Source: Sipunculus nudus
Taxonomy: Eukaryota > Annelida > Sipuncula > Golfingiida > Sipunculidae
DNA: 64,000 bases
Assembly (NCBI GenBank): GCA_026874595.1
Contig: CM049317.1
Coordinates: 75,668,891-75,732,890, forward strand
Direction of reading: 5' to 3'
Both the position numbers and the translations under genes were made by a program. The notes under the pieces were generated by a model. The model worked only from the letters and a program-made list of their open reading frames with translations, ran no database searches and had not been told where the DNA came from. Below, one piece after another: positions 1 to 13,243 of this stretch (its first letter is position 1; every line of letters starts with the position of its first letter).

Positions 1-840
1 AACCAGATTATCTTCTGCAGAACACATCCCATTCAAAGCGCCAGACCTGAACCAGATTATCTTCTGCAGAACACATCCCATTCCAAGTGCCAGACCTGAA
101 CCAGATTATCTTCTGCAAAACACATCCCATTCCAAGCACCAGACTAGAACCAGATTATCTTCTGCAGAACACATCACATTCCAAGTGCCAGACCTGAACC
201 AGATTATCTTCTGCGGAACACATCACATTCCAATTGTCAGACCTGAACCAGATTATCTTCTGCAGAACACATCCCATTCAAAGCGCCAGACCTGAACCAG
301 ATTATCTTCTGCAGAACACATCCCATTCCAATTGTCAGACCTGAACCAGATTATCTTCTGCAAAACACATCCCATTCCAAGCACCAGACTAGAACCAGAT
401 TATCTTCTGCAGAACACATCACATTCCAAGTGCCAGACCTAAACCAGATTATCTTCTGCAAAACATATCCCATTCCAAGTGCCAGACCTGAACCAAATTA
501 TCTTCTGCAGAACACATCCCATTCCAAGTGCCAGACCTGAACCAGGTTATCTTCTGCAGAACACAATCCATTCAAAGTGCCAGACCTGAACCAAATTATC
601 TTCTAAAGAGCACACACAACTCTAAGTGCCAGACCTGAACCAGATTATCTTCTGAAGAACACATGCCGCTCAAAGTGCCAGACCTGAGCCAGATTATCTT
701 ATGAAAAACACATGCCACTCCCCATGCCAGACCTGAATCAGATTATCATCTAAAGATCACCTCTCTGCCAGGGCCAGACATGAACCCTACTGTATTCTAA
801 AGAGCAAACTTCTGCCAGTGCCAGACATTCACTTGCTTAC
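1..840. repeat. 49-bp satellite array, truncated by the window edge
   Basis: About 17 head-to-tail copies of a 49-bp unit that begins AACCAGATTATCTTCTGCAG and ends CCAGACCTG. Copies start at 1, 50, 99, 148 and so on, and decay towards 840. The array enters from the left edge, so its full size is unknown. Units 1 and 6 are identical, and the variant unit at 99 recurs at 344, which gives a higher-order period of five units (245 bp). No coding sense is apparent. Confidence 0.97.
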
Positions 841-3782
841 AAATAACATTTTAAACAGTATCTAAATAATAAGCATATAAAAAGACAAATGTTAATACCT
901 ATTCTGTTTGTCTTAATTATATTTACAAAGATACTAGTGATGTTATCCACTATGTATAATAATGGGAAATTTGTTGTCATGTCAGGTTCTATGTAGGATA
1001 ATGGTCAGGTAAACAGGTACAATGTGTAAAGTACAGTAATTTCTCACTGGTATTCCTAATTTACTTACTTGTACATCATTTAGCTTTCTGTGCATCAGGC
1101 TGCAGGTTTATTAATAGGCACTTATGTTAGTGCCAACTAAAGCATTAAGTCAGTCCTGCTTGCAAACACAGAAGTCATAATTGTGTATCAGTATCGGGAC
1201 CAATTCTCACTCTGAATCTACACATCTCGGATGTGCTGAAGTTTTTATGTTGGTTCTTTCAACTCTGACACAATGATGTATTACTGTACATTCCTGAATT
1301 CATTTTGTGATTCATCTCCTCCTTTTGAACTTTACATACTCTGCATACAGAAGCAGGACACTGGTGAATAACACCGTGACACATGCACAACAAAGCAGTC
1401 TGTTAAGTTCATCGAACTTAAGACCAGTGTGGCTAAACTTGTAGCCTTGTCATCAAGCAGACCTTAAATCTCCACGAACAAAAGTTTGTTTAAGCGACTC
1501 CTACCCCTCTTGCATTTTCATTAATAAAGGGAGGATCAGACAAAGCCGAATATTTCCCACCCAGTCAGGTCATCTGGTTTGAAAGTAACAAAGAAGACCA
1601 AGGGGGCAGCGTAACCTTTAACAATTTACCTGAGTGACAACATCAAAGTCTCTGTGTAGACACTGTGTTACCTGAATATGTTCCTTCATATGATGCACAC
1701 ATGGGAGGGCTCTGCTACAAGTTCAGCAAATAATAAACACTGCTTGGCCTCTGCTTATTTACCTTTCCACTGGTTTGCTACAATATTTGGTCAGGCTTTA
1801 TTTAACCATCTGACCTACTGCCCAAGTAAACTTATAATACCAAACAATTCTGCAAAACTGCTTTTTTAATCAAATCTAAATAAGATTAAATAGATTGGCA
1901 CAGAGAATTTTTTTCTTAAAAAAATAATTTCTGCAATTGATGTTTTTCATTTCTAAAGTAAGTTTACACTAAAGTTTTTACACCAAAAAAAAACTTTAAT
2001 CAAACTTTATAGGACAAAAAAATATTCTTCTGTTGAATAAATCAACTAATACATTCTTGAGCAGGAGAAAGGCATTGAAACTCTGTTTTAAAGTAAAAGT
2101 ATTCCAAACTCAGTTTTTTTTAGAAATGGCGTATATAAATATCTGACTTCACACTCAAAAGTATGGTAGAGCTGTGTGACTTTGAATATGACCATGGTTT
2201 ATCTGTAGGCTTCTCTGAAATGGTTAAGTATTCCCATACAATTACCTCTAACAAAGATCAAGCACTGAGCTATATTTATCACATGATAGAGTCTGTCTTT
2301 TTTTTCTGCATTTCATAAAATTCAAGTCATATCGCAGTCTCTGTCATGGTCGGGGCTCTCCCTGCTGCTAAACGACACCTTCACTACCTCAAAAGATTAT
2401 CTCCCAAGGCAAGGCATCCATTTTGTTTCATTTGTAATGTACTTACTATCTGTAAAACTATTCAATACATAAATTTATGTAAAGATAGTTATAAATCTTA
2501 AGACAGGTCAAAAAAACACAAGTCCCCAGCATACAAAAGCAAAAGCATCTGTAGTCATTATCTCTACCATGGATGCTATGTGTTAATTTTCTGTTTGTTT
2601 CACAGGAAGACTAGAGGTATACTAGTACCTGTAATTCTGACATGCGGCCTGTGAGTTTCAGTGTACATGCAACAATGGCAGCTTCCACAGCAGGTTTTGA
2701 GAAAATGGGAGAAATAAACCAATAATGGAGCCAGGTTACAACACGAAAGTGCTCTTAAGAGTTTTTTGATGGCAAGGGGAAATTAATCAACAAAATTGAA
2801 AGAAGAGTAATGCATTTTGCATTTCAAGACTATGCCCAAGTCCTAAAATTGTACGAAATTGGGAAAAACCTACTGAACCATTTTCCATGGTCTTTTTGGA
2901 TGTGTATGACATGTTCCAAGGAAACCCCCATTAAAATCTGGTGCAGATCCTTTTAAAACAAAAGATTCAGCACAACTGGCAATTGCTTGTGCTCTATTGG
3001 CTACCATTCCAGTTTCTATGCTTTACAAGACACCACAATCCTCACTTCAATGATGATTATTGTTTAATTTAGAGATTGTCCTTTCACAGTGTCAGTTCTG
3101 AAACTATGGAGTATGAAAGTTCTTTCATGTTATAGTGAAACTGGTTGGCAAAATATTCATGATTACAACATAAAACACATTTGGAAATTGATTTTTTTCT
3201 GGTTTGGAAATAAAAGCTTAATTTGTATTTCTATAAAACAATGAAACTCGGCAGGACAAATTATAATATATCATACATGCATCATATCATATACTGTATC
3301 ATAGACAAAGTATCACAACACATATCGTACCCTGAGATAAAAGTATTGTTCCAGTTCTGTTATCCAGTGGATGAGAAAAGTACAGACAAAGGTCAGAGGA
3401 TTGTTAAATGTTGAAAACAAAGTTGCTGATACAGAAATGTGTCAATATACAACATAATGAATAATAATGCTCCTGCTTATCTGGTGAAACAGTTTAAAGA
3501 TTGTAAGTTAAATTGTTCTTATAACACTAGGAACAGTCAAGTTGACTGAGTCAACATGCCTTCAGAATACCAGGAGTGGGTAAGAAAGCTATACAAACCT
3601 TTTTTAAACAGGCATTAAACTCTGGAACAGCTTACCCTTTGATGTATAAAGGAATGTAATAATATTTTAAGTTTTAAAAAGATTACTTATGAAATATCTC
3701 TTTAGTAATATTCAGATATTTGAAAGTAATGTTTTACTAGTCAGAAGTATGTATTTTTACTTTTTAATTCATGAGAAAACTC
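841..3782. other. AT-rich stretch with no recognised gene
   Basis: Short open frames only, none with a recognisable domain or convincing splice sites on both sides. No tandem repeats stand out. If RSU1 ends left of the window this is intron; otherwise it is intergenic. Confidence 0.5.
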
Positions 3783-3829
3783 AAGTTCTTACTAGAAACA
3801 AATAGGGTATTTGTTTCTAGTAAGAGCTT
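3783..3829. repeat. Near-perfect inverted repeat (hairpin)
   Basis: Two 22-base arms separated by GGG. The inner 17 bases of each arm (CTTACTAGAAACAAATA and its complement) match perfectly, and the outer five pairs contain a single mismatch. The three-base loop makes a cruciform or a compact MITE remnant more likely than a miRNA precursor. Confidence 0.9.
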
Positions 3830-4636
3830 ATCTAGTCTATGTATCTGGTCAAAGGGTTGATGTATAGGCAATATTATAAAGATATTTTATATGTTTATAT
3901 ATTGCTGTGATATAGATAGAGAAGTTTTTTTAGAGAAGTTTTTTTATATATTTTTTACAAAGGTATATTTAAATCATTACTAGAATTGTGAGGTCTTTCT
4001 TACTGCTACTATGATATACATAAGGGATATTAGTTAGTTATACTTGTCCTTTCTTTTCCATGTTATTACATTCACAGACCAATACTTCTGATAATATATT
4101 ATCTGCTAAATATCTTGATTGCATACATAGGACCATTATGGAATTAAGTTTTTTTAGAAAAGTTTTAGTTCTATCCTAGGTGCATATCAGGATGTATGTT
4201 TTTATATTATACTAATGTATACTGGTTTACCAAAATAAATTCTATCAATCAGAGTAATACTAGCAAGCTCATACAGATAGATACTGAATGAAATGAAGAT
4301 AATCATAGGATAAGAACAACCTGCATTATTCAGCCTTCCTGAGTTCATGCTGAAAATGAACTGGGGGTAGAATTAATAAATAAAGTCATAAAATGCATAT
4401 AAAAATAATAATTCAAAATTTGTGAGTTTCTGATGAGAAATCTTTATGCCATACCAAAAGCACAGAAAATGTTTATTGAGGATGTTCAGTCTGATAAGCT
4501 CAACGTCTTCAGCATGTGATATCCAGTTCTACCAGTTTAACAATATAGTTATTAAAGAGATATTTGACAATAATATATTTTGAAAATAAATATCTGTCAA
4601 GAGAGATTTGAACTTGACTTTCATGAATCCATCATA

Positions 4637-4638
<2 letters not shown>
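3830..4638. other. AT-rich stretch, nothing recognised
   Basis: No open frame of note and no repeat apart from two short T-rich direct repeats near 3920-3945. Confidence 0.4.

Positions 4639-4720
<82 letters not shown>
4639..4720. repeat. (TA)n microsatellite
   Basis: About 41 uninterrupted TA dinucleotides. Confidence 0.98.
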
Positions 4721-4724
<4 letters not shown>

Positions 4725-5023
4725 GCAGTGTCTGGACATCAAACCTTCAGTTGTAACCTAAATTAAACTACTTTCACATGTGGTTATTTGTTACCATGTT
4801 GTCAGAAGGCGATTGAAATTTAGAGCCATTATCATAACGGGCATCTTCTTAATAATAAAACAATTGTTCGTCTGTAATACTTCAAGCTAAAAACAAAAAT
4901 TTGTAATAAATAAAAAAAATTTTGTAAATAAATATCCCCAAGAAGTCTGGCCCTCAACAATTTAAAAGTTACATTAAACCAAATGCACTCTCCATTGTAA
5001 ACTCTTCTAAATGCTGAGTAAAT

Positions 5024-5340
5024 ATCTACTTCTTATAAATGTCTTCCTCTTGTAAATGTCTACCTCTTATAAATGTCTACTTCTTGTAAATGTCTACCTC
5101 TTATAAATGTCTACCTCTTATAAATGTCTTCCTCTTGTAAATGTCTACCTCTTATAAATGTCTACCTCTTGTAAATGTCTTCCTCTTATGAATGTCTTCT
5201 TCTTGTAAATGTCTACCTCTTATAAATGTCTACCTCTTATGAATGTCTTCCTCTTGTAAATGTCTACATCTTATAAATGTCTACTTTTTATAAATGTCTA
5301 CCTCTTATAAATGTCTGCTTCATACAAATATTTACCTCTT
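5024..5340. repeat. 17-bp minisatellite
   Basis: About 18 tandem copies of a 17-bp unit close to TCTACCTCTTATAAATG. Units differ by C/T, A/G and T/A swaps (TATAAATG, TGTAAATG, CTTCCTCT). The array degrades at its right end. No unique spacers are present, so it is not a CRISPR-like array. Confidence 0.95.
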
Positions 5341-5653
5341 CACAACTGTCAGGATTCCCACCAGGCTTCTGAAGAACTATAGGAATTTATGGGAGCAGCT
5401 GAGACAATTTTACATGAGGAAATACAGTAAATATAGGAGTGACAGTAGGATGCCTGAATTATTGACTAAGACATAAAATACATAAAAACATGCTTACACT
5501 AAGACCTAAAAAAAGATGACTTTCCAAATATTGTTTTCCTACAGCAGGCTACCAGTGCCCACCTGAGGTCAGACCGGTGATCTTTTACCCCGCATCCCCC
5601 CAGGGCTCGTTGTCCCTCACCCCGTTTTGTTTGTCAAGGTTGAACACCCTTAC

Positions 5654-5882
5654 CTGTCACTTCTATTTGAGCAGAACAAGTCCTGGATGGTGAGGTCAGT
5701 GTGACATCCAGACCACCTGGATCTACCACAGACACCACCGTCCTTGCCACTACAACCACCTCTATTCTTAATACCCCACCTATTCTTGTGGTCTCTATCA
5801 TACTGCACAAAAGAGAGATGTCCTCAATTGGCCTTGGTGTCAAATTGTACTTGGAACACGCTGTCCTTGGTAAACCTTCACA
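5654..5882 (-). CDS. Possible single coding exon, product unknown
   Basis: On the minus strand a 229-bp open block is bounded by an acceptor (ATATCAG before 5882) and a good donor (GACAG/GTAAGG after 5654). It starts in phase 0 and ends in phase 1. The translation begins CEGLPRTACSKYNLTPRP and ends in a Thr/Ser-rich part; no family is recognised. The opposite strand is also open here (Thr-rich, from 5701), so strand choice rests only on the splice-like sites. It could be part of a gene started from the promoter-like patch near 8.1-8.4 kb. Treat as tentative. Confidence 0.25.
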
Positions 5883-5959
5883 CTGATATTGTACTAACAC
5901 CTGGGGTTATTTTGTTGTGTGTAGATGTCACATTACAGGTAAAAACAGAAAATCTCTAA

Positions 5960-6980
5960 CATAAAGTTACCTTTTGTGTCTTAATTTACATCCAGGTAAC
6001 TTTCTGAATGAACACAAATGATGACTGTCAGTCTTTAATTAATTTATATATATACACCAAATTTACCTTCTATATGACATAAATAATAAAGGATTCAATC
6101 TATTAACTTTCATAATAGCATAATTGCACATATAATTGAAAACTCCACTTCTTACTTAACATCCTAAAATTATAGGATATTCAGATTTCTAATGAACAGC
6201 ATATTGCCATGAATATTATATTTGAAACTATTATATTTGGGGATCATTTGTTTGAAATATATTGATGAACCTATAAATATCAGCCAAGTCTTGATACACA
6301 AAATATCTGAAGCACCAGGATGCAAGCATATGTCAAGCTGTAGTCTCAAGTACATTCTAAAATCATTTAAATAATGGTTTAAGCGAGTATGAGCATTGAA
6401 GAGATCATAAATACAACTATACAAGTTTTTACCACTAGTTAGACACATGTTCAGGGACCAATCACTGACTCTTTGAACTCTTGTTTATTGAGCAATGAAT
6501 ATTTCCTGTGCTCTTAATAACCTTTTAGAGTTTATTTGTTTAATAATTTATATGTATACAAGTATATCTGTGAATGAACAAATAAAAATACTAGGTAATA
6601 TTCTGAAGAATAATAATAAACTTTTTCACAAACTTATCTGCTCCTGTAATTCACCATGACATTGATTTCATGACCTTGATAACAGCAGTTTTAAAAGCAA
6701 TATGGTTTAAGTAATAGTATTAATCCAAGTTTATAATTCTGAAGTGTTACATTTGTCATATTTCATTATGTTTTCAACTGCAAAAACTGAGCAGACTTCT
6801 CCATTAAAAATACTATAACACTTGTTTTAAGTTCTTTTGAAACCATATCTCATATTGTCAACTTGAAATGCTGTTTCAAGGCCTCAATTAAAACACTCAA
6901 TTAGACACTTTTCAGACATCAGATTGAAATAACCAATAAATCAGTGGTTATTAGAGTTATATCTTTATATCAATTCACCT
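5960..6980. other. AT-rich stretch, nothing recognised
   Basis: Small open frames only (for example 6170-6448 minus), without domain signals or splice sites that connect to anything. Confidence 0.4.
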
Positions 6981-7002
6981 CCCCCCCCCCCCCCCCCCCC
7001 CC
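6981..7002. repeat. Poly-C run, 22 bases
   Basis: Uninterrupted C homopolymer. It is one of about 15 long G or C runs in the window; its length in the assembly may be unreliable. Confidence 0.95.
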
Positions 7003-7599
7003 TCCACCTCCTGTGCCACACAGATCTGAATTAAAAACTTATTTTCTATGAAAAAATCTAAAATGTCACAGAAGCAATGTCAAGGCAGCTTGTTTGAACT
7101 ACCTAAATTTCTAATTCTTTGAAACTACTTCCGTGTTAACATAACCAATATGATCATTAATGTTGGTGAAGAAGTACCTGAAATTATAGGCTGTCTTCAT
7201 CAGCAGGGAAAGATCAAACACCTCTGAACTATAAAGTGAGCTACCTAAAGTTGGGGGAGATGATAGATAATAAATAATTTGATTTGTCCTGAATGAACAT
7301 CAGGACAGTTATTTTAAAAATTTTATTTAATGTTTATTTAATAATGTTATTCATGTGTTTCATAGATATGAGCCCAAATAAAATGGTCTAAAATGCTAAT
7401 AACTAACAAATGATAAAAAATGACATTTACATATAAATTTTCTCCTTAACTTTATATACTGAGCATATGTGCATGGTCTATGCATAGTGATTTCCAAATA
7501 GTAAAAGTATTAAGATTAAGGGAAGGTATATATATGTATTCATAAACCCAAACAAAAAGACATTATATGCAACATTCTGGCACACCTTGTGACCTAAGT

Positions 7600-8430
7600 G
7601 ATCTTAATTAAAATTCAGGTGTTTTGTTTACCTGTGCAGGTGTTTGTTTACCTGAGCAGGTTGCTGGATTTCAGGTGGTGTGGCCGGTTTGCTATAGTTG
7701 GTTAGCTGTTCGTGCTATGATCTCACGACCTCCGCGAATGGTTAGTCATTGTTTATATACCGTCTCAGCAACGGGCAATATTGACTTTCTTCAATATATG
7801 TTTACTTACCTAAACAGGCCCAGGAGCGCTCATTATACCAGTGTTCTGTAAGCGACGCCGGGTTGAAATGTCACACAATATAACTGTCTCAATGTCGCAT
7901 AAAAAGTGGTAATGAGACAGGGTTGGGAGAAGTTGAATTATTGAGGAGTTGCCACGTTGGAGCGGCCCGGCTGGGCGACTTCTAACTCGGCTTATTGGAA
8001 TTTTAACAAGCTCAGCTGAATATCACTAACAGAGCTGCGTTACCTTTTGAAAGGTGTCACTAATTAACAGTAATAAACTTAAACGTGGTGTTAATTACTT
8101 ACCTTGTAGAATGAGACACCGCGGTGCTGGGCGGTTATGTTACGGCAGACTTTTCTATGACAAGTGACGTTACGTCGAGTCTGTTATTTATGATTTCTCT
8201 GACTCTGCAGACATTGCCGTCACGCCCGACAGACCAGACACGATCACGCAGCTGTTACTGAGCCGCCGAACGTCGTGATGGCCACGTTCACTTTATTTAC
8301 AAACACTTCAAAGGCTCCGTTTGTCGCGCCCTCACACACGGCCTGACGACACCTAACAGTTAACAGGCGACCGGACTGTGCTGCCACCTTGTGAGCGCGC
8401 AACATACAATAAACCGCAAAACGTACAAAT
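7600..8430 (-). promoter_or_regulatory. CpG-richer patch, possible promoter and non-coding first exon
   Basis: The patch is clearly richer in G+C and CpG than its surroundings, with clusters such as CGACGCCGG, GCGGCCCGGC and GCCGCCGAACGTCG. On the minus strand a consensus donor CTACAAG/GTAAGTAATT ends at 8103. A spliced, mostly untranslated first exon upstream of it (roughly 8103-8400) would fit a minus-strand gene extending left. There is no in-frame coding start of any length. The alternative is a GC-rich repeat remnant. Confidence 0.3.
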
Positions 8431-8549
8431 ACGTGATTTCAGTGGTGACCGAATAATGAACTCTAAATAACATTATTTCATAAAATTGATATATTTTCAG
8501 TTTTACTATAATTACCATTGTTATTATTTTAATTTAATTATTGTTATTA

Positions 8550-8550
8550 A

Positions 8551-8596
<46 letters not shown>
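8550..8596. repeat. (TTA)n microsatellite
   Basis: About 15 tandem TTA/ATT trinucleotides with a few variants at the left end. Confidence 0.95.
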
Positions 8597-8730
8597 TGGA
8601 ATAATGAACAAATGGTTTATCAAAAATAAGGTCAAAAGCTGAAATGGTTATTTCACTATGTTTGGATTCTTTAGAAAAATAATGAATATTTAAAGGTTTA
8701 TTAAGGTGAAAAGATGCAAATTCCATACCC

Positions 8731-8731
8731 C

Positions 8732-8763
<32 letters not shown>
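8731..8763. repeat. (CA)n microsatellite
   Basis: Short CCCA units running into a pure CA repeat. Confidence 0.95.
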
Positions 8764-8764
<1 letters not shown>

Positions 8765-9308
8765 CCAAACCCCATCCCGGATCCGATCCATGTGCAAAAC
8801 AGAAACTTGCTATACATGTGTACTGGTATTATTACAAGGACTTTATGCAGGGCTTCAATGTGGTTCGCGCATGTTTGTGTACGGGAGCGTGCAAGTCCTG
8901 ATGCGGGTTAATAGAAAGTCATATGAAGTATAAACAAGAAGGTTTAATGGTTCCCATTAAAATTATTTGTACAACACATATAACGACGTCTAGCACATTA
9001 CCTGATATGGCATACTGCGCCGAAAAAATCTTTTTTGTTAAGTTTTCTTTCCGTTTTACAATGGCACCACTTACTGACACGGCGCACTTGAAGGTGTTTA
9101 AGGATAAATCGAACCAAATGAATTTAATTTATACAGCAGTCCGTATTCACTCAGTACTTTCACTGAAAAAAAAAAAAAGAATTGACATGCGTACTTGTAC
9201 ATACGTGGTGGTGGTGGGTGTAACTGTATGAGATGTAGGGTGTCATGGTGTGATAAATGACCCAGGGAAAGACTTTAAATACTTAAAAGCAAAAACTTCA
9301 AATTATGA

Positions 9309-9379
<71 letters not shown>
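9309..9379. repeat. (CA)n(TA)n compound microsatellite
   Basis: About 12 CA units run directly into about 22 TA units. Confidence 0.97.
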
Positions 9380-9383
<4 letters not shown>

Positions 9384-10308
9384 AATAGAGCTCAACATTC
9401 GGCATTTATAGTCCTACTTTATTTAGCTGTTTGATCATTCAATAATTAGTCGTATATATGTCTCATATTCTGTGCTCTTTTTTAAGAAAAGACTATACAT
9501 AATCTTTTCAAATTTGGTGCAGCCTGTCGTCATGGTATCTGCGTATTTTGAGTCTTTGGCGCTGGCGGGAGAGTTCTAAGACCGCATGCATGAGCTTTTG
9601 TGAAGAGCGGATATTCGAGTCAAGAACAATTATGACATCGGTTGCTCAAACTGAAAAGTTTATATGGACTTGTTAAATACAGGCTGTTACGTGTACCCCG
9701 GGTGAATAACCGGTCAAGGACGCAGCCTGTCGTCGCTCTGCTTTCACCAAGCTGTCAATGGACTTTTACCAAGAGGTATTCAAACCAGCCAATTTCATGT
9801 AACGTTAGCAGACATTCTGTCACACTTAGTGATTTTAATGGAGATCTGTGACAGGGAAGTCTTTATTTTGTAGTGTTCACCTGTGGCTCCCTTTTGAGTC
9901 ACTGTTACATAAAGTAATTATTAGTGCACCCTCCCGCAAGTGATCTAGAAATATATACATGTATACTGAAGATTGTCCCGGGTTTGTTCAGTTTCCCGCC
10001 AAGGTGTGAACAACACGTCCGATGTTTGGTCGCATTATGCCAACATAAACCGCCATCTGGTGTGGGTTTCTAGTACCAAGCTTCTCTGATCTTCCTTGTG
10101 GCCATGCAACCACGGTAATTAATAAGGAACGGCGGTTTATATTTGTTTATTGTCCCCAAGGGTCCGTCTCTTATCTGGCGACACAAGTTCATATTCAACG
10201 TTTTATTCAGGCATGACACATATATCAGTTCACTCTGTACACTTATGTTAAAGAAAAAAATATTAAAAACAACAGAGACGCATACAGGGGTGGAGAAAGG
10301 AATTCGTC

Positions 10309-10451
10309 GGGGGGGGGGGGGGGGGGGGGGGGAGTAGGTGTAATTTGGGAGCTTTCTTTTAGGTATTATGCTTGATTGTTGATGTTTTATATTTCAAAGT
10401 CGAAAAAAAGTGTGTGTGTGTGTCGGGGGGGGGGGGGGGGGGGGGGGGGGG
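10309..10451. repeat. Pair of long poly-G runs with a short TG repeat
   Basis: G24 at 10309-10332 and G27 at 10425-10451; the second is preceded by a (TG)n tract at 10410-10423. The 90 bp between them are AT-rich. Possible G-quadruplex; run lengths may be assembly-sensitive. Confidence 0.95.
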
Positions 10452-11580
10452 TTACCGCTTATGCATAATTGCATACCGCATTCAAACAATTATTGTATGA
10501 ATTTATTTGAAATTATGCGTTGATGCGAATCTGTTCGGTTTATATGTGAACGTAATTTGGGCAAATATCTTGCTTTTGTCGTGGGATGCGTTCTGAACAT
10601 AACTTTGGTTCAATGAATGAAACACATCCCGGGGTTGTTTGTCAACATACATCAAATGAGGCATAAACAAAAGAACATTTCAGAGAGAAACAAAACATCG
10701 CTTATTGTTTTTTGAACTTGTATGGTTCTTGGTTGACAAAGTGTGACCATCAGGAACAGGTCTTTCGAGCCTGACCACTGGTTATCTTGATTATGGACCT
10801 ACTTTATTGAATTATTTAGTGTACGCTAGGTCAGCCAATAAACAGCATCAAGTTAGGTGGGCCTGAGATTCAAAAACCTGCCCACACTAGTTCGCCTATA
10901 AAGACACATGAACCTTTTTTTGGTGGTAAATGCAAGGGGACAGAACAGACGGGCTCTAAAATAAAAAAAAATATATATATCCAGTAATCGATGGAACATG
11001 TAGTGCATTCTATTTATCCGTGAAGAAGTTATTCTCTGGTCTTTTCTAACTTAGAATTGCAGGGATAAACGTTAGAGTATGTTCTACATACTTTGCCGAA
11101 CCATGCGAATGTTGAAGAAATGTTATTGCAATATGAAGTTTCCGACCATCTTGTTCATTTTACAACTGATTTATTTGAAGGAACTGCGGGGCTGAGGCAG
11201 AAGTCAAAGCACAGAACAGGAACGGAAGAGAGGTCTTCTAAGGAACCCAATTATTTCATGATACATTTATAAACATAATTTTCATGATAAGAATATTTCT
11301 TTTCCAAAGAATGTTTTTTTTGAGAAGATTTATTTTGGTTGCAAGCTTATTTGTTAATGTAGGAATCTCACAAAACAGCTGTGTATGTAAATATTCCACA
11401 ATTCTGGTTTCCCCAAACATAAGACAGTGATGTGTGCAATTCTTAATCTAGTTTGGAGTCCACGAACAGGTGACTTCACCCCCCCCTTTTTATAGCAAAA
11501 CAATTCCGAGAAATATAAGAAGTGACCAATGGGTCTTGACGCTCTGCCGACTGGCATGTTTGCAATATATCCTTGCATAG
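10452..11580. other. No gene or repeat recognised
   Basis: Only short spurious frames. Sequence of intermediate base composition before the first family A element. Confidence 0.4.
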
Positions 11581-11589
11581 GCAAGCAAT

Positions 11590-12942
11590 TAAGATAATGT
11601 AGGTGGCATCATCAATCGTGCATATGATATTAGCTTTAGTTCAACAAGAGCCACAAGCATACCAAATTTAATAAGCCATCCAGCCTTTACCCGAGAAATC
11701 TGGTAATTTGTATATACTTGTTACAATATATTAGGGGTGCTCAAACACGCCCCGTAACTCGAGAATATAGGTCATAGTGACCTAATTTCATGTTTTTGAG
11801 GAGAACTTTTGTGGAACTCTCAGGATGTAGAGGTTCATGATTCTAGCCTTAACGGGTACGATTTGTGCCTTGTAAACAGACCTAGTGTTCTTGAAAATAC
11901 ATGTAAAAATTGTTAAAATTAAGATAATATAGGTGGCGCCACCAATCATGCCCAGTAGCTAATGTTCATTAAGACCCGTAATCACACCAAATTTGATGAA
12001 AATCCATGTAGCCGTTCCTGAGGAATCTGGCAACTGGTGTGTATTTTACATTATTTCTGGGGTGCTCAAACACCCCCGTAACCTGAAGAATATAAATCAG
12101 TGACCTAATTTCAAGTTTTTGAGAAGAACATTTGAAGAACTCCATTGATGCAGAACTTCATGATACTAGCCTTTACGGGTACAATGTGTGATTTGTTATC
12201 AGACCTATTGATCTAAAAATACATGTAAAAATTCGTAAAAATTAAGATATTGCAGATGACACCACCATTCATGCCCAGTAGCTAAGGTTCATTAGGATCC
12301 ATAAGCATACAAAATTTGGTGACAATCCATCAAGCCGTCCTGTGGAATCTGGAAGTTAGTGTGTATTTTTAATTGGGGGGGGGGGGGGTTTAAACAGGCT
12401 CCGTTACTCTAAAGTATATGTCACAGTGACCTAATTTTAGGTTTCTGAGGAGAACTTCTCAGGACATCTTAGGATGAAAAGGTTAAAGATTCTAGGCTTA
12501 AAGGTAATGATTTGTTCCCTGTTAACAGACGGTCGCATCTTGAACTTCTCAAAATTAGATAAAAAATGAGAAAAAAATACATGTGGCGCCAACAGTCTGC
12601 AGGACCTGATGAAACACTCCATGATCAATATGCATGCAAAATATCATGCTGATCAATGCATTGTTATTCAGATACTGGAGCTTTGTATACATTTTAAAAA
12701 TTATTCTGGGGGGTACTTCTGAGCCCCATAGCTAGTAGGATAAGGGGAACAGAGACCTAATTTCAGGTTTCCAAGGAGATTTTTTATGGACCTCCCTGGC
12801 TGTCAAGTTAGAAGATTCCAGGTCCAGTGGTAACAATTTGTGTCCTATTAACATACAGACAAACAGACAGACGGACAGACAGAGAGACAGACGAGGGACA
12901 AAGAGTGATCGCTAGCTCAGATGACTTTCAGTCAGCTGAGCT
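11590..12942 (+). mobile_element. Family A element E1, 5'-truncated, GGTGGCGCC-type core
   Basis: Four diverged tandem core units of about 320-340 bp start near 11590, 11917, 12238 and 12555. Each has a ggtggc-gccacc-like block, a 'gaatataggtcacagtgacctaatttc'-type block (shown in part: GTGACCTAATTTC) and a 'cgatttgtgcc' block. After the last unit come a (GACA/GACGGACA)n microsatellite, GGGACAAAGAGTGATCGC and the family hairpin (12914-12942) ending GTCAGCTGAGCT. The canonical left end CAAGGGACCC was not found, so the copy is 5'-truncated or diverged. It encodes no protein. The core is the same type as E4 in the opposite orientation. Confidence 0.8.
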
Positions 12943-13080
12943 AATAATATAAGCTTAATACCAAAAAGCAGAACTGGATTTTTCGTATTTCGCTGTTTTC
13001 CACCCATTACTTCTGCATACCATAGTTACATGTAAAGTCTACTATCACTCTGGATATACCCAGGCCAGGGCGTTGAGTCC

Positions 13081-13090
13081 CCCCCCCCCT
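13081..13090. repeat. Poly-C run
   Basis: A ten-base C homopolymer between E1 and the 1.24-kb duplicated block. Confidence 0.8.
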
Positions 13091-13243
13091 TGTCTAAGAG
13101 CACACTTCTCCTGTGCTTGCTATTTATCTAGGTCATCTCCAGAAATATATCATTTCTGAATAAATTGTTAAACACTTTTGAAGTATCTTGTAGCTGTAAA
13201 ATTGAAGAGAAAGGGGCAGAAATCCAAGCACATGAGCAGAAGC

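Noticed and set aside
1-5340. CRISPR-like arrays
   Set aside because: The 49-bp and 17-bp arrays have no unique spacers, and the genome is eukaryotic.
5559-5695. Plus-strand exon candidate starting after CCTACAG near 5543 (GYQCPPEVRPVIFYP)
   Set aside because: A good acceptor, but only a weak donor (CAAG/GTTGAA) and no recognisable family; it conflicts with the minus-strand candidate at 5654-5882.
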